This document shows, one piece after another, positions 61,154 through 64,000 of a stretch of DNA of 64,000 bases; the stretch's first letter is position 1; each line of letters starts with the position of its first letter. The position numbers were made by a program, and so were the translations under genes. The stretch lies in the NCBI GenBank assembly GCA_020850595.1, contig JADZEK010000112.1, positions 1 to 64,000 on the forward strand, written 5' to 3'. Origin of the DNA: Anaerolineales bacterium. GTDB lineage: Bacteria > Chloroflexota > Anaerolineae > Anaerolineales > UBA6663. The notes under the pieces are model-generated. The model saw only the letters and a program-made list of their open reading frames with translations. It was not told the origin of the DNA and did not search any database.

Positions 61154-61552
61154 TTAGAAGGAGGCGACCGCCTCGGCCAGGTCGTTGTGGATTTGCAGGA
61201 ACATATCAACGCCCGTAATGTGCAGGGCCTCGGTCACACGCGGGTTGGGGTTGAGCAGCTTGAGCAGGGCCGAGGTGAACGTGCCCGCCTCCACCCCCGG
61301 GCGGATGGCCTCGTCGCTCTCCTCGGGCACTTGGGCGCGCACGAGGTAGAAAATGTGGTTGATGGCGCGGATGCCGGCGCTGCTGACATAGCCGACGTGG
61401 GTCAGGTCGAGCAGCAGATAGCGCGCGCCCCCCGCGTAAGCCTGCTCGGCCGCCGCCTGAAGCTGCTCATAGCTGGTCACGTCCACATCGCCGCTCAGAT
61501 GCAGCACGGTGACCGGCACCCGGCCCTGCTCGGTTGACACGCGAATGTCCAT
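61154..61552 (-). CDS. STAS-domain anti-sigma factor antagonist
   Basis: This 132-residue STAS protein has VTVLHLSGDVDVTSYEQLQ and LLLDLTHVGYVSSAGIRAI with the phosphorylatable Ser58 (YVSSAG). It belongs to the SpoIIAA/RsbV fold used in partner-switching of sigma factors. ATG 61552 is chosen over TTG 61558 and follows GAGGAAG. No anti-sigma kinase is next to it, so it probably works with distant partners. It sits between the ThuA-Idh and GH36 genes in the opposite direction. Confidence 0.88.
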   Translation of the reverse strand: MDIRVSTEQGRVPVTVLHLSGDVDVTSYEQLQAAAEQAYAGGARYLLLDLTHVGYVSSAGIRAINHIFYLVRAQVPEESDEAIRPGVEAGTFTSALLKLLNPNPRVTEALHITGVDMFLQIHNDLAEAVASF

Positions 61553-61671
61553 GTCCAAGCTTCCTCGTGAAAAACGGGTCCGGCCGCCGCCCGCCTGCTC
61601 TACGCCGAATATCGGACTATTTTACTGTGATTTAGCCGCGAGGGACACCGCCCCTCGCCTGTGAGACACCC

Positions 61672-63894
61672 ATGATCCACTTCGAACCCGCTACCAGAAC
61701 CTTCAACCTGCACACCGCGCACAGCTACTACGCCCTGCGCGTGGACGCGGAGGGCCGCCTCGTCCACCTGGGCTGGGGCCTGCGCCCGGCCGACGCCGGC
61801 CCGGCCGACCGCGCCGACGGCCCGTTCCCCTGGCCGCACGAGGTAGGCTTCAGCCTCACCGTCCAATTCCGCCCGGAGGAAGTCCTCACCTTCGGCGACG
61901 TGTCCACGCACGGCGTGACGCTCAAGGCCAACTTCCCGGCCCTGGCCCAGCCGCTCGCCCCCGGCGAGGCCGCGCATCTGCCTATCCGCGACCTGCGGCT
62001 GCGGTATGCCTCCCACGCCGTCGTGATGGATGCGGAACCCGGGCTGGCCCCCGCGCACGGCCAGCCGGTGCGCAATGAAACCCCGCGCGAGACGCTGCGT
62101 GTGCGCCTGGTGGACCCGGTGCAGCCCTTGGCCGTCACGGCCTGCTACCGCCTCACGCCCGAGCACGACCTGCTGGAGCGCTGGCTAGAGCTGGAGAACC
62201 TCGGCCCGCACCCGGTGACGTTCGACGCGGTGGGCTTCGCCAGCCTGCACCTGCCGCAGGGCGCTACCGAGCTGACCAGCCTGACCGGCGCGTGGGCGCG
62301 TGAGTACACCCAGGAGCGCCGCCGCCTCTCGGCCGGCACGCTGGTGCTGGAAAGCCGCAGCCTGCAAACCGGCCACCGCGCCAACCCGGTCTTCCTGCTC
62401 AACGCGCCGGGGCAGGCCGCGGAAGACAGCGGCACGGTCTATTTCGGCGCGCTGGCCTACAGCGGCGCGTGGCAGCTTGCCTTTGAGCAACTGCCCACCT
62501 GGCACCTGCGCGTCCACGCCGGATACAACCCATTCGATTTTCAGCTCGTGCTCGCGCCCGGCCAGCGCCATGCGACGCCGGCGCTGGTGTGCGGCGTGTG
62601 CGGCGACGGCTGGGGCGGGGCCAGCCGCCGGCTGCACGCCTTCGCCCGCGAGCGCGTGCTGCCCGCGCCGAGCGCGCGCCCGGCCTACCGCCCGGTGCTC
62701 TACAACAGTTGGGAAGCCACGACCTTCAACCTCAGCTACGCCGGGCAGGCCGCGCTGGCCCAAAAAGCCGCCGCGATGGGGGTCGAGCTGTTCTGCGTGG
62801 ACGACGGCTGGTTCGGGGCGCGGCGCGACGACCACGCCGGGCTGGGCGACTGGTTCGTGCGGCCCGACGCCTTCCCCGACGGGCTGGAAGCGCTGGTGGC
62901 CGAGGTGCACCGCCTGGGCATGAAGTTCGGCCTGTGGGTCGAGCCGGAGATGATCAACCCCGACTCCGACCTCTACCGCGCCCACCCCGACTGGGTGCTG
63001 CACTTCCCCGGCCGCCCGCGCACCGAGTCTCGCCACCAACTGATCTTGGACTTCGGCCGGCCGGAGGTCGTGGAGCACATCTTTAGCGTGCTCGACGCGC
63101 TGGTCACGCGCTACCAGATTGCCTTTTACAAGTGGGACATGAACCGCCTGGCCAGCGAACCGGGGTCGGCGGCCGGGCAAGCGCTGTGGCTGGCGCACGT
63201 GGCGGGCGTCTACGGCATCATGGACCGGCTGCGGGCCAAACACCCGGCGCTCGACATCCAGAGCTGCTCGGGCGGCGGCGGGCGGGTAGACCTGGGCATC
63301 CTCGGCCGCGTGGATCAGGTGTGGGCCAGCGACAATACCGATGCGCTTGACCGGGTGCGCATTCAAGAGGGCTTCAGCCTGGCCTACCCGGCCCGCGCCA
63401 TGGAAGCCTGGGTGACGCACAGCTTCAACGGCTTCACCCAGCGCGCCGCTGCGCTGCGCCTGCGCTTCGACGTAGCTATGCGCGGGGCGCTGGGCATCGG
63501 CACGGCGCTGAACGAGCTGGACGAGGCCGAGTTGGCCGAGTATGCCCGCTACATCGCCTTTTACAAGCGGCTGCGGCCTATCATCCAGGACGGCGCACTC
63601 TACCGCCTGCAGCGCGTGGAGGCGCACGGCGCGTCGGTCATCGAGTACGTCGCGGCCGACGGGCGCGAGGCGGTCTACTCCATCGTCGTCCACGATTACC
63701 GGGCGGGGGCGTTCCGGCCCACCGCCCCGCTGCGCGGGCTGCATTCTGGGCTGGTTTATCGGGTGAGCAACCGCGACGGCGTGGAAGTCCAGCGCGCCAC
63801 CGGCTACACGCTGATGACGCTCGGCCTGCCCGGCCAGCACGGCGGCCCGGCCGGCTGGAGCCAGACCCTGCACATCGTGGCTGAAGCGGAGTAA
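61672..63894 (+). CDS. GH36 alpha-galactosidase
   Basis: This 740-residue enzyme has the N-terminal beta-sandwich, barrel and C-terminal domain of GH36. YKWDMNR has the nucleophile Asp489. WASDNTDALDR has the acid/base Asp554, after IQSCSGGGGRVDLG. The upstream WEATTFNLSYAGQ and FCVDDGWFGAR are also diagnostic. There is no signal peptide, so raffinose- or galactomannan-type oligosaccharides would be cleaved in the cytosol. A 7-bp hairpin (GCGAGGG/CCCTCGC, about 61646-61666) lies just before the ATG with no clear Shine-Dalgarno. Confidence 0.95.
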   Translation: MIHFEPATRTFNLHTAHSYYALRVDAEGRLVHLGWGLRPADAGPADRADGPFPWPHEVGFSLTVQFRPEEVLTFGDVSTHGVTLKANFPALAQPLAPGEAAHLPIRDLRLRYASHAVVMDAEPGLAPAHGQPVRNETPRETLRVRLVDPVQPLAVTACYRLTPEHDLLERWLELENLGPHPVTFDAVGFASLHLPQGATELTSLTGAWAREYTQERRRLSAGTLVLESRSLQTGHRANPVFLLNAPGQAAEDSGTVYFGALAYSGAWQLAFEQLPTWHLRVHAGYNPFDFQLVLAPGQRHATPALVCGVCGDGWGGASRRLHAFARERVLPAPSARPAYRPVLYNSWEATTFNLSYAGQAALAQKAAAMGVELFCVDDGWFGARRDDHAGLGDWFVRPDAFPDGLEALVAEVHRLGMKFGLWVEPEMINPDSDLYRAHPDWVLHFPGRPRTESRHQLILDFGRPEVVEHIFSVLDALVTRYQIAFYKWDMNRLASEPGSAAGQALWLAHVAGVYGIMDRLRAKHPALDIQSCSGGGGRVDLGILGRVDQVWASDNTDALDRVRIQEGFSLAYPARAMEAWVTHSFNGFTQRAAALRLRFDVAMRGALGIGTALNELDEAELAEYARYIAFYKRLRPIIQDGALYRLQRVEAHGASVIEYVAADGREAVYSIVVHDYRAGAFRPTAPLRGLHSGLVYRVSNRDGVEVQRATGYTLMTLGLPGQHGGPAGWSQTLHIVAEAE

Positions 63895-64000
63895 CCGCCG
63901 CCGCCGTTAGGTTAATCCTTCCAATCCGATTACATTTATCACTAGCGGGGCGCGCCGGCCTGCACCAGCATAGCGGGCACTGGCGGCGGTCGCCCCCTTA
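63895..64000. other. Right-edge non-coding tail
   Basis: After the GH36 stop the remaining 106 bp contain no recognisable feature; a gene could begin beyond the window. Confidence 0.5.

Overview
This is a very GC-rich bacterial window with no rRNA or tRNA gene that I can recognise. Typical lines run at about 70-80% G+C. The gene repertoire fits a Chloroflexota-like bacterium: YkuD L,D-transpeptidases, a Ser/Thr kinase with beta-propeller repeats, a PP2C plus FHA pair, an SDR-type threonine dehydrogenase, many glycan enzymes and CACGAATG-type dispersed repeats. That placement is an inference from content, not a phylogenetic result.

Region 1 (1-21000) is almost entirely minus-strand housekeeping and accessory metabolism. 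It holds two RibD-like reductases with an AraC regulator, a GH4 glycosidase, pyrE-pyrD, an ArsR regulator, an AmrS-type radical SAM enzyme, and a coupled PfkB kinase / deoxyhypusine-synthase-like / HAD cluster. It continues with a P1 peptidase, threonine dehydrogenase (plus strand), a PIG-L deacetylase, an S41 peptidase, a homocysteine methyltransferase and two L,D-transpeptidases. The spacers here are rich in dispersed repeats, including a 40-bp tandem array and a pair of inverted repeats of about 80 bp around the P1 peptidase gene.

Region 2 (21000-46400) carries cell functions. It holds MOSC, typA, an ABC-2 exporter next to a NarL-type two-component pair, and a cold-shock gene. These are followed by a Ser/Thr kinase with an Atg22-like MFS protein, a PP2C phosphatase overlapping a VWA/FHA protein, xpt-guaA, and a Ca2+-type P-ATPase. 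Three leaders look structured: typA and the cold-shock gene each have a promoter followed by an intrinsic-terminator hairpin ahead of the start codon, and the P-ATPase leader holds three consecutive hairpins.

Region 3 (46400-49500) is a compositional island. A complete DUF1684 gene is followed by about 2.4 kb of low-GC DNA with a membrane protein, an EVE-domain protein and an unknown protein. It ends in a second, truncated DUF1684 tail that is 70/79 identical to the intact gene.

Region 4 (49600-63900) is a carbohydrate locus. A tightly coupled plus-strand operon encodes a GH42-like hydrolase, a double-SDR protein, an enolase-superfamily enzyme and a creatininase-family amidohydrolase. It is followed by a divergent B12/radical-SAM protein, two Gfo/Idh/MocA oxidoreductases (one fused to ThuA), a STAS protein and a GH36 alpha-galactosidase. 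The simplest reading is uptake-independent processing of plant-type oligosaccharides and of a modified sugar or sugar acid.
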